Of a stretch of DNA of 64,000 nt, positions 41,152 to 51,021 are shown in pieces. This DNA is from Thermoanaerobaculia bacterium (GTDB lineage: Bacteria; Acidobacteriota; Thermoanaerobaculia; Thermoanaerobaculales; Sulfomarinibacteraceae): the NCBI GenBank assembly GCA_027061805.1, contig JAMOWA010000064.1, forward strand, positions 62,001 to 126,000, in the 5' to 3' direction. The position numbers and the translations under genes are program-made. The stretch's first letter is position 1; the number at the start of each line of letters is the position of its first letter. The notes under the pieces are model-generated. The model had not been told where the DNA came from, made no database searches, and saw nothing but the letters and a program-made list of their open reading frames with translations.

Positions 41152-42675
41152 ATGACCGTGACGTTGACCGGGAACGCCCTGACCATCGAGGACATCGTCT
41201 CCGTGGCCCGGGACGGTGAACGGGTGGAGCTGGACCCCGGGGCCCTGGAGCGCATCCGTGCCTGCCGGGCGTTCATCGAGGAGCGGATCGCGGCCCGCGA
41301 GATCATGTACGGTGTCAACACGGGCATCGGCGAGTTCTCCGAGGTGGTGCTCTCGGACGAGCAGGTCCGCGAGTTCCAGAAGTACCTGATCTACAACCAC
41401 GCGGCGGGCATCGGCGAGCCCGTCCCGGAAGACCGGGTGCGGGCGGCCATGCTGCTCCGCGCCAACGTGCACGCCAACGGCCACTCGGGCTGCCGGCCCG
41501 AGATCACCCTTGCGCTCCTGGAGATGCTCAACCGGGGCGTGACGCCGGTGGTCTGCGCGAAGGGGTCGGTGGGGGCGTGCGGCGACCTTGCGCCCATGAG
41601 CCAGATCGCCCTGCTCCTGATGGGGGAGGGGGAGGCGTTCCACGGGGGCGAGCGCCTTCCGGGAGCGGTGGCCCTGGAGCGGGCGGGGATCCGCCCGCCG
41701 GGCCTCGAGGCCCGGGACGGCCTGGCCACCATCAACGGGTCCAACCTCATCACGGCCATCGGGGCGCTTGTGGTGTACGACGCCGAGCGGTGGATCCGGC
41801 AGGCGGAGATCGCCGCGGCCATGTCCCTGGAGGCGCTCAAGGCCAACATGAAGCCCTACGACGCGAGGCTCCACGAGCTCAGGGGGTTCCAGGGCGCCGT
41901 GGCCTCGGCCGCCAACATCCGCAAGGTGGTGGAGGGCTCCGACCTGCTCTCGGGGAGGGAGAAGGTCCGGGTCCAGGATGCCTACTCCATGCGGTCCACG
42001 CCCCAGGTGGTCGGTGCGGCGCGGGACCAGCTCCGGTGGACACGCCAGCAGATCGAGATCGAGGCCAACGGGGTGGGGGACAACCCCATCTTCCTGCCGG
42101 AGGACCGGGTCGTGCTCACGGGTGCCAACTTCCAGGGGACCCCGGTGAGCCTGCCGCTGGACACGCTGGGCGGGGCGATCACCATGGTGTGCGTGCTCTC
42201 GGAGCGCCGCCTCAACCGGCTCACCAACCCGGCCCTCAGCGTGGGGCTCCCCCCCTTCCTCACGAAGGGGGCCGGCATGTTCTCGGGGCTCATGCTCAGC
42301 CAGTACACCGCCGACATGCAGATCGTGGAGCAGAAGGTGCTCTCCACCCCGGCGTTCATCCAGTCCATCCCGGCCGCGGCCGACCAGGAGGACTTCGTGT
42401 CCATGGGGATGAACTCCGCCCTGAAGACCCGGCAGATCCTGGACACGGCGGCCGGCGTCCTGGGGATCGAGTTCTTCGCCGCGGCCCAGGCGCTGGACTT
42501 CAGGGAGTTCACCCCGGGCCGCGGGACCCGGGCGGCTCACGCCGTGGTCCGCCGCCACGTGGAGTTCCTGGACGAGGACCGCCCGCTCCACAGGGACCAC
42601 AACACCATGATGGACCTGGTCCGCAGCCTGGAGATCCTGGAGACCGTCGAGGCCGAGATCGGGCCGCTGGAGTGA
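41152..42675 (+). CDS. hutH: Histidine ammonia-lyase-like MIO enzyme with Ala-Cys-Gly at the cofactor site
   Basis: 507 residues. Family catalytic positions align with Pseudomonas HAL numbering: Y53 (in YGVNTGIG), H83 (YNHAAG), N195 (TINGSN), Y278 and R281 (QDAYSMR) and E413 (DQEDFVSMG). The MIO-forming tripeptide, normally Ala-Ser-Gly, is A142-C143-G144. The MIO group forms autocatalytically and deaminates histidine or another aromatic amino acid; published Ser-to-Cys mutants of HAL keep activity, so the enzyme is probably active. H83 and the Glu favour histidine, but the QEDF (not QEDH) segment leaves an aromatic or beta-amino acid role possible. No hutU, hutI or hutG nearby. Confidence 0.85.
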   Translation: MTVTLTGNALTIEDIVSVARDGERVELDPGALERIRACRAFIEERIAAREIMYGVNTGIGEFSEVVLSDEQVREFQKYLIYNHAAGIGEPVPEDRVRAAMLLRANVHANGHSGCRPEITLALLEMLNRGVTPVVCAKGSVGACGDLAPMSQIALLLMGEGEAFHGGERLPGAVALERAGIRPPGLEARDGLATINGSNLITAIGALVVYDAERWIRQAEIAAAMSLEALKANMKPYDARLHELRGFQGAVASAANIRKVVEGSDLLSGREKVRVQDAYSMRSTPQVVGAARDQLRWTRQQIEIEANGVGDNPIFLPEDRVVLTGANFQGTPVSLPLDTLGGAITMVCVLSERRLNRLTNPALSVGLPPFLTKGAGMFSGLMLSQYTADMQIVEQKVLSTPAFIQSIPAAADQEDFVSMGMNSALKTRQILDTAAGVLGIEFFAAAQALDFREFTPGRGTRAAHAVVRRHVEFLDEDRPLHRDHNTMMDLVRSLEILETVEAEIGPLE

Positions 42676-42775
42676 CCCTGGGTGCTCCCCGCCGACCGTG
42701 TGCCCGTCGGAGGCGGTGGCCCCGACACGGCCACTGACCCGGACATCGGCCGCCGTCTCCGGCCACCGGTCGCCG

Positions 42776-44659
42776 TCAAGGCCGGCCCCCGTTGCCGAAG
42801 GTGTCGGCCAGCCCCTGGACCACGGCCCGCGAGAACTGCTCCCGCCACCGCGCCTCCAGCAGGAGGTTCCGGTCCTCGGTGTTGGCCAGGTTGCAGACCT
42901 CCAGGAGAACGGCGTTCTGGGCCAGGTTGTACCGGAGCACCGCCGGCACCCATCTCCGCCGGCCCCTGAGGATCGAGCCGCGGACCGGCTCGTAGGGGTG
43001 GACCTCCAGGCCCTCGGAACGGAGGGCCGCCACGATCTTGCCGGCCAGGCGGCGCGACGAGGCCTCGGCCCGAGCCCTGAACCCCTTGCTCATCTTCACC
43101 CGGGGGTGCCTCCGGTACTCCTCGTACTTGGAGAGCGAGCGCCGGTTGACCGTGAAGCTCCCGGGGCGGAGGTGCCGGTCCGGCACGTAGACCATGGCCC
43201 CGCGCACGCTGGGGTGGAGTGAATCCGCGTGGATGGAGACGAAGACCACGCGGGAGCGGGGAATCCCCTTCTTCTCCCGGCCCAGGACGATGTCGTTGGC
43301 CAGGTACCACCTCAGGTGCACCCCCGTCTTGGAGTCGTTGAGCCTGAAGGGCGGGTGGGTGAGCAGGTACTGGTCCCTGTCCTGCTTGAGACGGTCGCGA
43401 TCCACCACGGCATACCCCCGGCTCCGGTCCTTGATGGTGGTCCACACGGTGGCCTTGGTGTGCCGCTCCAGGTTCCGCTTGATCCGGCACAGGATGTCGT
43501 AGGCGTAGGTGGACTCCCAGACACCGGCCACGGTGGCGCCCGAGTCGCGGTTGCCGTGCCCGGAATCCAGGATCACGTGGACCCCGGAGAGGTCCGCCGC
43601 ATGCACCTTCTCCACGAACCGTGACAGCTCCTGCCGCTCCTTCTCCCACGCCACCCGCCTGGGGTGCCCCCGGGGCAGGAACTCGGGGAGCAGGAGGTCC
43701 AGCGGGATCTTCACGGGGAACCCCACCGGGATCGACGTCACGTCCGCGATCCCCGACCTGCGGGCGATCTTCGCCGCCGTGGCGTTGACCTCGGCCGCAT
43801 GGAGCTGCCCCGTGAACCGGACCACCACCGCCGAGTAGAGGGCCTCGCCCCGCCGCAGGCGGTAGACCGCGAACTCGCCCCGGCCGTCCCTCCCGTACTC
43901 CAGCACTCCCGCCCCGGCCGGTGCCGACCGGGACCCGGCCACCGGCGTGGGCCGGACGGGCGTGGGAGCCACCGCGCCGGCCGTCGACGTGGGGGCCATC
44001 GGCCGCGGCGTCGGCGTGGACGTAGGGACCGGAGTGGGGGTGGGCGTGGGCGTCCTGGGCACCGGGACGTTCCTGAAGGCGGGGACCAGGTGGGCCTCCG
44101 GGATCAGGAGCACGGCCCCTCGCCGTGGGGGCCCGCCGGCCAGCTCGGGGTTCACCCTCCGGAGGAGGCCTGCCCTGCCGGCGTCCCCGGTGAAGGTACG
44201 GGCGAGCCACGCCCAGCTCTCCTCGCCGCCACCGAACGGATCGAGGACCAGGTGGCGCCACCCGTCCCGCACCCTGGAGTCGGCCGGGAACAGGTGGCGA
44301 ACGGCCTCCAGGCGGAGATCTCCCCGGAGGACCTCCACCGGGATGGACACCCGCACGTCCCGGAAGGGGCCCCTTCCACCGTTGATCCTCCTGAGCTCCC
44401 CGGCCACCGCGGGGGACCCGCACAGCCGCCGGGCCAGCGAGTACCATCCGTCACCGCGTTGCGGCAGGGTCCTGAGGACCGGGGTGGAGCCCCGGCTCCA
44501 GACCAGCCGTCCCACGGCGCCCATCTCGATCTCGAGGCGCCGCGGCCTGTCACCCGCCGCTGCGGCGGTGAGGGTGGCGAGGCCGAGCACCACGAGGAGC
44601 CGGACGGCCCGGACCGGCGGGCCGGCGCGGTGCGGCGAATCGCTGGAAACCCGTCTCAC
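42776..44659 (-). CDS. N-acetylmuramoyl-L-alanine amidase (Amidase_3) with LysM-like region and Pro/Thr linker
   Basis: 627 residues, GTG start. Signal peptide (about 18-36), a basic beta/LysM-like region (YSLARRLCGS, INGGRGPF repeats to about 200), a threonine/proline-rich linker around 205-245 made of PTPTPTPVPT-like units, a second LysM-like part (FAVYRLRRGEALYSAVV) and the zinc amidase: VILDSGHGNRDSGA, SIHADS and AVLLEVCNLAN carry the metal and catalytic residues. Cleaves the stem peptide from glycan in the periplasm. A long linker in the middle would span the cell wall. Convergent with hutH; divergent from the sensor kinase at 44720 with a shared palindromic TATAC box near 44701. Confidence 0.9.
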   Translation of the reverse strand: MRRVSSDSPHRAGPPVRAVRLLVVLGLATLTAAAAGDRPRRLEIEMGAVGRLVWSRGSTPVLRTLPQRGDGWYSLARRLCGSPAVAGELRRINGGRGPFRDVRVSIPVEVLRGDLRLEAVRHLFPADSRVRDGWRHLVLDPFGGGEESWAWLARTFTGDAGRAGLLRRVNPELAGGPPRRGAVLLIPEAHLVPAFRNVPVPRTPTPTPTPVPTSTPTPRPMAPTSTAGAVAPTPVRPTPVAGSRSAPAGAGVLEYGRDGRGEFAVYRLRRGEALYSAVVVRFTGQLHAAEVNATAAKIARRSGIADVTSIPVGFPVKIPLDLLLPEFLPRGHPRRVAWEKERQELSRFVEKVHAADLSGVHVILDSGHGNRDSGATVAGVWESTYAYDILCRIKRNLERHTKATVWTTIKDRSRGYAVVDRDRLKQDRDQYLLTHPPFRLNDSKTGVHLRWYLANDIVLGREKKGIPRSRVVFVSIHADSLHPSVRGAMVYVPDRHLRPGSFTVNRRSLSKYEEYRRHPRVKMSKGFRARAEASSRRLAGKIVAALRSEGLEVHPYEPVRGSILRGRRRWVPAVLRYNLAQNAVLLEVCNLANTEDRNLLLEARWREQFSRAVVQGLADTFGNGGRP

Positions 44660-44719
44660 GACGTGCGGCCAGGGGGCCGGACCGAGGGATTCTCGAGGTG
44701 TATACTCCGGTCGGTTTCC

Positions 44720-46678
44720 ATGGACGCCGCGATGGTATCACGCCTCGAATCGTGCACCGAATGCCGCCGTCAGGCCGAGGCCGCCGGCCCCGACACCTGG
44801 AGGGCCCTGATGGGCTGGCTGGCATCCCTGGAGAATCACGTTCCCCGGGAGGGGACACTCCACGAGGCGATGAGGTCCCTCTCCCCCTTGATCCCCTCGT
44901 CCAGGGTCTCCATGGTTGTTCCCCTCCCGGACCGCCACCTCCGGGTCATCGCCGCCTCCGACCGTGACCGGATGGACGACCTGCTGATCGTGCTGGAGCG
45001 CTACCCCGAGCTTGAACGGGTCCTCGAGTCCGGCGAGCCGCTGTTCATTCCCGAGGTGGCCCGGTCAGAGCTCATGGCCCCCGTCCTGCCCTTCGTGGCC
45101 GGGAGCGGGGTGGTGGGGATCATCGCAGTTCCCGCCAGGCTGGATGAGATTCCCGCCATCCTCCGGCTGATCACACGGAACCGGCCTCTCGAGACGGGAG
45201 ACTTCGTGAGGGCCCGGGCAGCAGCCCACCTCCTGGGTCACCTGACGGAGACTCAGGCGGGTGATGCGCCTGCTGCCGACAGCTGGATGGATCTCGGCCT
45301 TCGCGTGGGCGACGTGATCCTGGATGTTCTCGCCAACGGGCGGATCCATCGGGTCTGGGGGGATGCAATGTCGGTCTTTCACCGGACCCCAGGGGAGCTC
45401 GAGGGGGCCAGCTGCCACTCGCTGTTCGATCCAGAAGAGGACAGCGGCGGCTGTCGCAGCATGCAGCGGGTCTTCGAGTCCGCCACGGTCCGGCAGGTCG
45501 AGCCGGTCACGGCCACCACGGCCACCGCCCCGCCGAGGCGGTGCCGGATATGGGCCGTTCCCCGGCGCGGCATCCTCCCCGGAATCCTGGTGGCCCTGAG
45601 AGTGGACCGTCCGGGGGAGCAGGAGCTTCTGATCGGAGACATCCCCGTGGGTGCCGTGCTCCTCGAGGAGGGGAGCATCGCCGGGATCAACACCCTGGCG
45701 GCAGGACTCCTGGGGTCCGAGCCCGGCGAGCTGGCCGGGCGGCCCGCAGGCTCGGTTCCCGGCTTGCTGGAGCCCCGTGGTGACCGCCCCCCCTTCAGCG
45801 TGGTACGCCGGGCCACCGGGAACACGCCGGCGTCCAGGGAGCTCCTCCTCCTCGTCCCGGACGGGAGGGACGACGAGGCTCACGGGAGGGAGTGCCGCCT
45901 CAGGGAGGCGCTTGCCAGGCAGGCCGCCGAGCTGGAGGAGGCCCACGCGAGAGCCGAGGAGCTCGAGGCGCTCACGAGCCGGTTCCTGGCCAGCTCGGCC
46001 CACGAGCTCAAGACGCCGCTCACCGTGCTCCAGAGCTACCTGGAGATCCTCTCCTCGGACCTCTCGGAGGGGCTCTCCGACGAACAACTCTCGTTCCTCC
46101 AGATCGCCTACCGCAACGTCCTCAAGCTCAAGCGGCTGGTGGTGGACCTGGTGGAGCTGGCCGCCCTGGAGGGGGGCAGGATCCACCTCCAGATCGATCG
46201 CGTGAAGGCAGGCCCCGTGGTGGACGCGGTGATGGAGGACATGGGCCCCCTGGCCCGCGAGGCGGGGCTCGGGCTGCACGTGGAGCTCCCGGAGGATCTC
46301 CCCGACCTGAGAGCCGACGCCTTCAGGGTCCAGCAGGTCCTGTACAACCTCCTGGACAACGCCATCAAGTACACCAACCCCGGGGGAACCGTCACCCTGT
46401 CAGGGCGCCGGGAGGGGGACTCCGTGGTCCTGGAGGTCCGCGACACTGGTGTCGGCATCCCGGACGAGCAGGTCCACACCATCTTCGATCCCTTCGTGAG
46501 GATCCCCACCGAGGGCTGCCGCAGCGTGGGCGGGTCGGGGCTCGGGCTCACCATCTCCCGGCGGATCACCAGCGCCCTGGGCGGCCGCCTGACCCTGAGC
46601 AGCACCCACGGCGAGGGTAGCGTCTTCTCCCTCCACCTGCCGGCGTGGCCGGCCACGGACCCCGGCACCGATGGCTGA
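44720..46678 (+). CDS. Cytoplasmic sensor histidine kinase (GAF-PAS-HisKA-HATPase)
   Basis: 652 residues, no membrane helix. N-terminal CTECRRQ segment, GAF-like domain (about 50-175), two PAS-like regions (VGDVILDVLANGRIHRVWG near 195 and PVGAVLLEEGSIAGINT near 310), then HisKA with ASSAHELKTPLTVLQSYLE and HATPase motifs NLLDNAIKYTNP, VRDTGVGIPDEQ and GSGLGLTISRR. Complete and likely active. No cognate response regulator is adjacent. Its last bases overlap the nucleotidyltransferase gene start. TATACT ends 13 bases before the ATG, so the leader is very short. Confidence 0.9.
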   Translation: MDAAMVSRLESCTECRRQAEAAGPDTWRALMGWLASLENHVPREGTLHEAMRSLSPLIPSSRVSMVVPLPDRHLRVIAASDRDRMDDLLIVLERYPELERVLESGEPLFIPEVARSELMAPVLPFVAGSGVVGIIAVPARLDEIPAILRLITRNRPLETGDFVRARAAAHLLGHLTETQAGDAPAADSWMDLGLRVGDVILDVLANGRIHRVWGDAMSVFHRTPGELEGASCHSLFDPEEDSGGCRSMQRVFESATVRQVEPVTATTATAPPRRCRIWAVPRRGILPGILVALRVDRPGEQELLIGDIPVGAVLLEEGSIAGINTLAAGLLGSEPGELAGRPAGSVPGLLEPRGDRPPFSVVRRATGNTPASRELLLLVPDGRDDEAHGRECRLREALARQAAELEEAHARAEELEALTSRFLASSAHELKTPLTVLQSYLEILSSDLSEGLSDEQLSFLQIAYRNVLKLKRLVVDLVELAALEGGRIHLQIDRVKAGPVVDAVMEDMGPLAREAGLGLHVELPEDLPDLRADAFRVQQVLYNLLDNAIKYTNPGGTVTLSGRREGDSVVLEVRDTGVGIPDEQVHTIFDPFVRIPTEGCRSVGGSGLGLTISRRITSALGGRLTLSSTHGEGSVFSLHLPAWPATDPGTDG

Positions 46679-47954
46679 AGCGTGCCGGCGCCTCGCAGGC
46701 GACCGGACCCTCCGCCGTCTGGCCGCGCTGCTCGGGAGGGAGACCGCCTGGGTGACCGGGGGCTACGTCAGGGACCGCCTGCTGGGGGGTCGCCCCGACG
46801 AGGTGGACCTCGTGATCCACGGCACCGTGGAGTCGGCCGGCGGTGCGGCCCGCGCGATCGCGGAGGATCTGGGTGTCGGGCCCCACCTCGTGGGCAGGGC
46901 ACCCCGCGCCGTCTGGCGCATCGAGACTCCCGCCCTCAAGGTGGAGATCTGGCCCCTCGGGGAGCTCACCCTGCGCGAGGATGCCCTCCGGAGGGACTTC
47001 ACCGTGAACGCTCTCCAGTGGCGCCTCCCGGGCGGTCCCCTGAAAGACCCGGCCCGCGGTCTTCCGGACCTCCGGGCGCGGTTGCTGCGGGCCATCTCCC
47101 GCGAGAACCTGGCAGGCGACCCCGTGCGCATCCTGCGTGCCGTCCGGCTGACCGCCCAGCTCCCGGGCTTCGCACTCGAGGAGCACACCGGGGCGATGGT
47201 CCGTGACCTCGCCCCGGTGATCGCCACGGCTCCCCGCGAGCGCGTGGGACACGAGCTCCTCCGCCTCCTGGAGGGCCCGGCGCCCTCCCTGGGGCTGGCC
47301 CTGCTGATCCGGCTCGGGCTCCTGGAGCCGTCGGCCCCTCCCGGCGCGAAGGTGCAGCCCGAGATGCTGGTGCGCCTCTGCCCCGCGGCCCACCTGCTGC
47401 GGTGCCGCACCCGAGGCCTCCCCCGGCTCCGTGGCCCGCAGGCCACCGCGGCACGGCTGGCCGTGCTCCTGGCGGCGTGGGGTCCGGTGAAGGAAGCTCA
47501 CCTGGCGGCCCACGCCTGGCCCGGCACGGAGCGGCGAATGGCCCGGTCCGCGGCGGTGGCCCTCCCCCACCTCCTCCGGGAGGTCTCGGGGCCGCCGGCC
47601 ACCCGGAGGGAGACCATGGCCCTGCTGGGCGAGGCCTTCCCCGCCGCTCTCGCCCTCTCGGCCGCCGCGGCCCTGGTGAGCGGATTGCCCGGCGGTCCGT
47701 GGCAGCGGTGGTGGCGGCAGTGGCGAAGGACCGGCCGCCGTCTCCTGACCACCCCACCTCTCCTCAGAGGCGGGGAAATCATGGCGATCACCGGCCTGCC
47801 ACCGGGACCGCGGCTGGGGCGCCTCGTGACGGAGCTCGAACGTGCCCGGATCCGCGGGGATGTCCGGAGCCCCGGAGGCGCCCGCCGCTGGCTCGAACGT
47901 CGCATGGTGGCGCGGGTTGGTATGATGGGGCCCGGAAACGAGGGAGAGGAGTGA
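46671..47954 (+). CDS. tRNA nucleotidyltransferase/poly(A) polymerase family protein
   Basis: 427 residues. Class II nucleotidyltransferase head WVTGGYVRDRLLGGRPDEVDLVIHG with DxD, then [19 protein letters not shown] and GDPVRILRAVRL. The acidic insertion seen in PcnB is absent, and the C-terminal half has its own helical body. Probably the CCA-adding enzyme, since a PcnB-like one is encoded at 31547; A- and CCA-adding members cannot be separated reliably by eye. Overlaps the kinase stop by 8 bases and ends one base before pilT. Confidence 0.85.
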   Translation: MAEACRRLAGDRTLRRLAALLGRETAWVTGGYVRDRLLGGRPDEVDLVIHGTVESAGGAARAIAEDLGVGPHLVGRAPRAVWRIETPALKVEIWPLGELTLREDALRRDFTVNALQWRLPGGPLKDPARGLPDLRARLLRAISRENLAGDPVRILRAVRLTAQLPGFALEEHTGAMVRDLAPVIATAPRERVGHELLRLLEGPAPSLGLALLIRLGLLEPSAPPGAKVQPEMLVRLCPAAHLLRCRTRGLPRLRGPQATAARLAVLLAAWGPVKEAHLAAHAWPGTERRMARSAAVALPHLLREVSGPPATRRETMALLGEAFPAALALSAAAALVSGLPGGPWQRWWRQWRRTGRRLLTTPPLLRGGEIMAITGLPPGPRLGRLVTELERARIRGDVRSPGGARRWLERRMVARVGMMGPGNEGEE

Positions 47955-47955
47955 C

Positions 47956-49392
47956 GTGGAGCTCAACGAACTGCTGATGTTCATGACCAAGAAGGGTGCA
48001 TCGGACCTCCATCTGAAGCCCACCCGGCCACCCCTGCTGCGCATCCAGGGCCGGCTGATCCCCCTCAAGGCGGCACCCCTGAAGCCCGGCGATGTGGAGG
48101 AGATGCTCACGGCCATCCTCACCCCGGCGCAGAAGGCACGTCTCGAGGAGCGCCAGGCGGTGGACCTCGGCTACGGCCTTCCCGGCGTGGCCCGTTTCCG
48201 GTGCAACTTCTACATGCAGCGGGGCACACTCGCCGGGGTCTTCCGGAGGATCCCGTTCGAGATCAAGAACGTCCAGGAGCTGAACCTCCCCGACGTCATC
48301 GAGACCTTCACCGAGTACCCCGGCGGCCTCGTGCTCGTCACCGGACCCACCGGTTCGGGAAAGTCCACCACCCTCGCGGCCCTGATCAACAAGATCACGA
48401 GCGTCAGGCCCTGCCACGTGGTGACCATCGAGGACCCCATCGAGTTCCTGTTCACGGATGACAAGGCCACCATCTCCCAGCGGGAGGTCGGCACCGACAC
48501 CCCGACATTTTCCGAGGCCCTCCGCAACACCATGCGGCAGGATCCGGACGTGGTCATGGTGGGCGAGATGCGGGACCTGGAGACCATGTCCACGGTCATC
48601 ACGGCGGCCGAGACCGGGCACCTGGTCTTCTCCACACTGCACACCAACTCCGCGGCCCAGACCATCGACCGGATCATCGACTCCTACCCCTCGGACCAGC
48701 AGGACCAGGTCCGGAGCCAGCTGGCGCTGGTGCTCCGCGCCGTGGTCTCCATGAACCTGATCCCCCGCAAGGACAAGACCGGCCTGGTCCCCGCCGTGGA
48801 GATCCTGATCAACTCGCCGAAGATCTCCAAGCACATCGAGCACGGGGAGATCAAGGAGATCCACGAGGAGATGGAGAAGTCCGTGGCCTTCTTCAAGATG
48901 CAGAGCATGAACCAGTCGCTCATCGCCCTGCTGGCCAACGGAATCATCAGCTACGAGCAGGCCATGGAGGCCACCACGGCCCCGGAGGACCTCTCGTTGA
49001 AACTGCGGAAGCTCTTCCCGTCCATCGAAGAGCGGTTCAGGGAGGGTGCCATGGCGCCATCACCATCAGATTTCTCCGAGATCACCGAGCTCCTCGAGGT
49101 GAAGAAGCTCTACGAGGAGCTGGAGGAGCGCCACCGCGTCAAGCTCCAGGAGAAGGAGGAGCACATCGTCAACCTGGAGCAGGAAGTCGCCTCGCTCCGG
49201 GAGACGGTGGAGGAACGCTCCGGAGCCACCGACGAGCTCGGGCAGCAGATCGACAACCTTCAGGCCGAGAACCAGCGGCTCCGGGAGGAATCCGCCCAGA
49301 AGATCAACCAGCTCAACGAGCGGATCCGTGAGCTCAACCAGCGGCTCATGGAGGCCACCGGCAAGAACCCCTCCAGCTTCTTCAAGAGGTGA
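47956..49392 (+). CDS. pilT: PilT retraction ATPase with a long C-terminal coiled coil
   Basis: 478 residues, about 110-130 longer than typical PilT. Core: KKGASDLHLKPTRPPLLRI, Walker A GPTGSGKSTT near 133, Asp box TIEDPIEFLF, Walker B VVMVGEMRD and His box TLHTNSAAQT, then MNLIPRKD and AFFKMQSMNQSL. Residues about 380-470 are a heptad-rich coiled coil (YEELEERHRVKLQEKEE, LNERIRELNQRL) not found in standard PilT. It would depolymerise pili; the tail may bring extra partners. GTG start after GAGAGGAG. Not linked to pilB at 18807. Confidence 0.9.
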   Translation: MELNELLMFMTKKGASDLHLKPTRPPLLRIQGRLIPLKAAPLKPGDVEEMLTAILTPAQKARLEERQAVDLGYGLPGVARFRCNFYMQRGTLAGVFRRIPFEIKNVQELNLPDVIETFTEYPGGLVLVTGPTGSGKSTTLAALINKITSVRPCHVVTIEDPIEFLFTDDKATISQREVGTDTPTFSEALRNTMRQDPDVVMVGEMRDLETMSTVITAAETGHLVFSTLHTNSAAQTIDRIIDSYPSDQQDQVRSQLALVLRAVVSMNLIPRKDKTGLVPAVEILINSPKISKHIEHGEIKEIHEEMEKSVAFFKMQSMNQSLIALLANGIISYEQAMEATTAPEDLSLKLRKLFPSIEERFREGAMAPSPSDFSEITELLEVKKLYEELEERHRVKLQEKEEHIVNLEQEVASLRETVEERSGATDELGQQIDNLQAENQRLREESAQKINQLNERIRELNQRLMEATGKNPSSFFKR

Positions 49393-49434
49393 CCTTTCCC
49401 CGCCTCCGGTCTATGATGGGCCGCCGGAGGTGAG

Positions 49435-50787
49435 ATGCCCGAGGACACGGTGGTCCGGGACACGGTGGAGGAGCTGCGTGCCCTGCTCGGAGAAGGTGAG
49501 GAGGACGCGCTTCGGATATTCCTCCGCCTGATCCGCCCCGAGGACATCGCGGACTGGCTGGAGTATCTCTCCCCCGACGAGCGGCAGAAGCTGCTCTCCG
49601 TCCTGGACAACGAGACCGCCGGGACCGTCCTCGACGACACCACGCCCTCCATCCGGGCCGAGCTCGTGGAGGAGATGGAGCCCGAGCGGCTGGCCCGGAT
49701 CGCGGAGACCATGCCGCTGGACGAGGCCGCGGACCTCATCGGCGAGATGGAGGAGGAGGAGGGCAAGGAGGTCCTCCAGCACATCTCCTCCGGGGACAAG
49801 GAGGTCCTCCGCGACCTGCTCGAGTACCCCGAGGACACCGCCGGCGGCATCATGAACCCCGACGTGGTGGCGCTCCCGCCGGACGCCACCGTGGACGACG
49901 CCATCAACGTCCTCAGGGCCTCCGACGAGAACACCGTCACGGCCGCCGTCTACGTGGTGGACGCCAACCGCCGCCTCCTGGGCGTGGTCCGCCTCCGCAG
50001 GCTGGTCACGGCCCGCCCCGACGCCCGCCTGGGCGACATCATGCGCACCGACGTGATCTCGGTGCCCGTGGAGGCCGACCAGGAGGAGGCGGCGGACATC
50101 GTCGAGAAGTACGACTTCCTGGCCGTTCCCGTGGTGGACCGCGCCGGCCGGCTGCTGGGCGCCATCACCGTGGACGACATCCTCGACGTCATCGAGGAGG
50201 AGGCCACCGAGGACATCTACAAGATGGCCGGCTCCTCGGCCGAGGAGGAGGAGTCCGAGTCCATCTTCCACGTGGCCCGCTACCGCCTGCCGTGGCTCCT
50301 GATCTGCCTGGGCGGCACCCAGATCTCCACCACCGTCATGGGCATGTTTGCAGGCAGGGTCCCCATGTACGACAGGATCTCCATCTTCGCCCCCGCCATC
50401 CTGGCCATGGGGGGCAACACCTCCCTGCAATCTTCCACCACCACCGTGCGCCGCCTGGCCCTGGACACCCTCCCCCGCAAGCGGTACCCCGCCCACGTCC
50501 TCCGGGAGATCTCCGTGGCGCTGCTCATGGGCATCGCCTGCGGCATCGTGGAGGCCGGTGCGGCCTTCCTGTTCCACGGCGACCCCAGGATCGGCCTGGC
50601 CGTGGGCCTCGCCATGAGCGTGGGCATGTCGGCGGCGAGCCTGCTGGGTGCCGCCATGCCGCTCATCCTCAACCTCGTGGGCGTGGACCCCGCCGTGGCC
50701 TCCGGCCCGCTGGTCTCCACCATCAACGACTCCCTGGGCCTCGCCATCTACTTCACCGTGGCCACCCTCATCATGATCTCGATGTAG
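49435..50787 (+). CDS. mgtE: Magnesium transporter MgtE
   Basis: 450 residues. Cytoplasmic N domain (DALRIFLRLIRPEDIADWLE), CBS pair with AGGIMNPDVVALPPDATVDDA and RLGDIMRTDVISVPVE, an acidic plug (EEEESESIFHVARYR), and five membrane helices with the filter-like segment MGGNTSLQSSTTTVRR, VGVDPAVASGPLVSTINDS. Imports magnesium down its gradient, with CBS domains sensing cytoplasmic magnesium. TATGAT at 49412-49417 and GGAGG precede the ATG. Confidence 0.95.
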   Translation: MPEDTVVRDTVEELRALLGEGEEDALRIFLRLIRPEDIADWLEYLSPDERQKLLSVLDNETAGTVLDDTTPSIRAELVEEMEPERLARIAETMPLDEAADLIGEMEEEEGKEVLQHISSGDKEVLRDLLEYPEDTAGGIMNPDVVALPPDATVDDAINVLRASDENTVTAAVYVVDANRRLLGVVRLRRLVTARPDARLGDIMRTDVISVPVEADQEEAADIVEKYDFLAVPVVDRAGRLLGAITVDDILDVIEEEATEDIYKMAGSSAEEEESESIFHVARYRLPWLLICLGGTQISTTVMGMFAGRVPMYDRISIFAPAILAMGGNTSLQSSTTTVRRLALDTLPRKRYPAHVLREISVALLMGIACGIVEAGAAFLFHGDPRIGLAVGLAMSVGMSAASLLGAAMPLILNLVGVDPAVASGPLVSTINDSLGLAIYFTVATLIMISM

Positions 50788-51021
50788 AGAGAGGGTGAAG
50801 AGGCGAAGGGATGAAGCAGGAACGGCGGCGATCTGGCTCCCGCCGGGCGGAGCTCCTGTCCGCGGCCCCGGCCGTGACCGTGGCGGTGCCCGGGCCCGTG
50901 GCCGTGAAGGATTCACCCCCTCGCCCCTGCTCCCCAGCACCCCCGCTCCCGTGTCCCCGCCCCCGTTCGTGTCCCTGCACACGAACCGTTCCCGGTCCAG
51001 GCAGACCCCACCAGGCGGATG

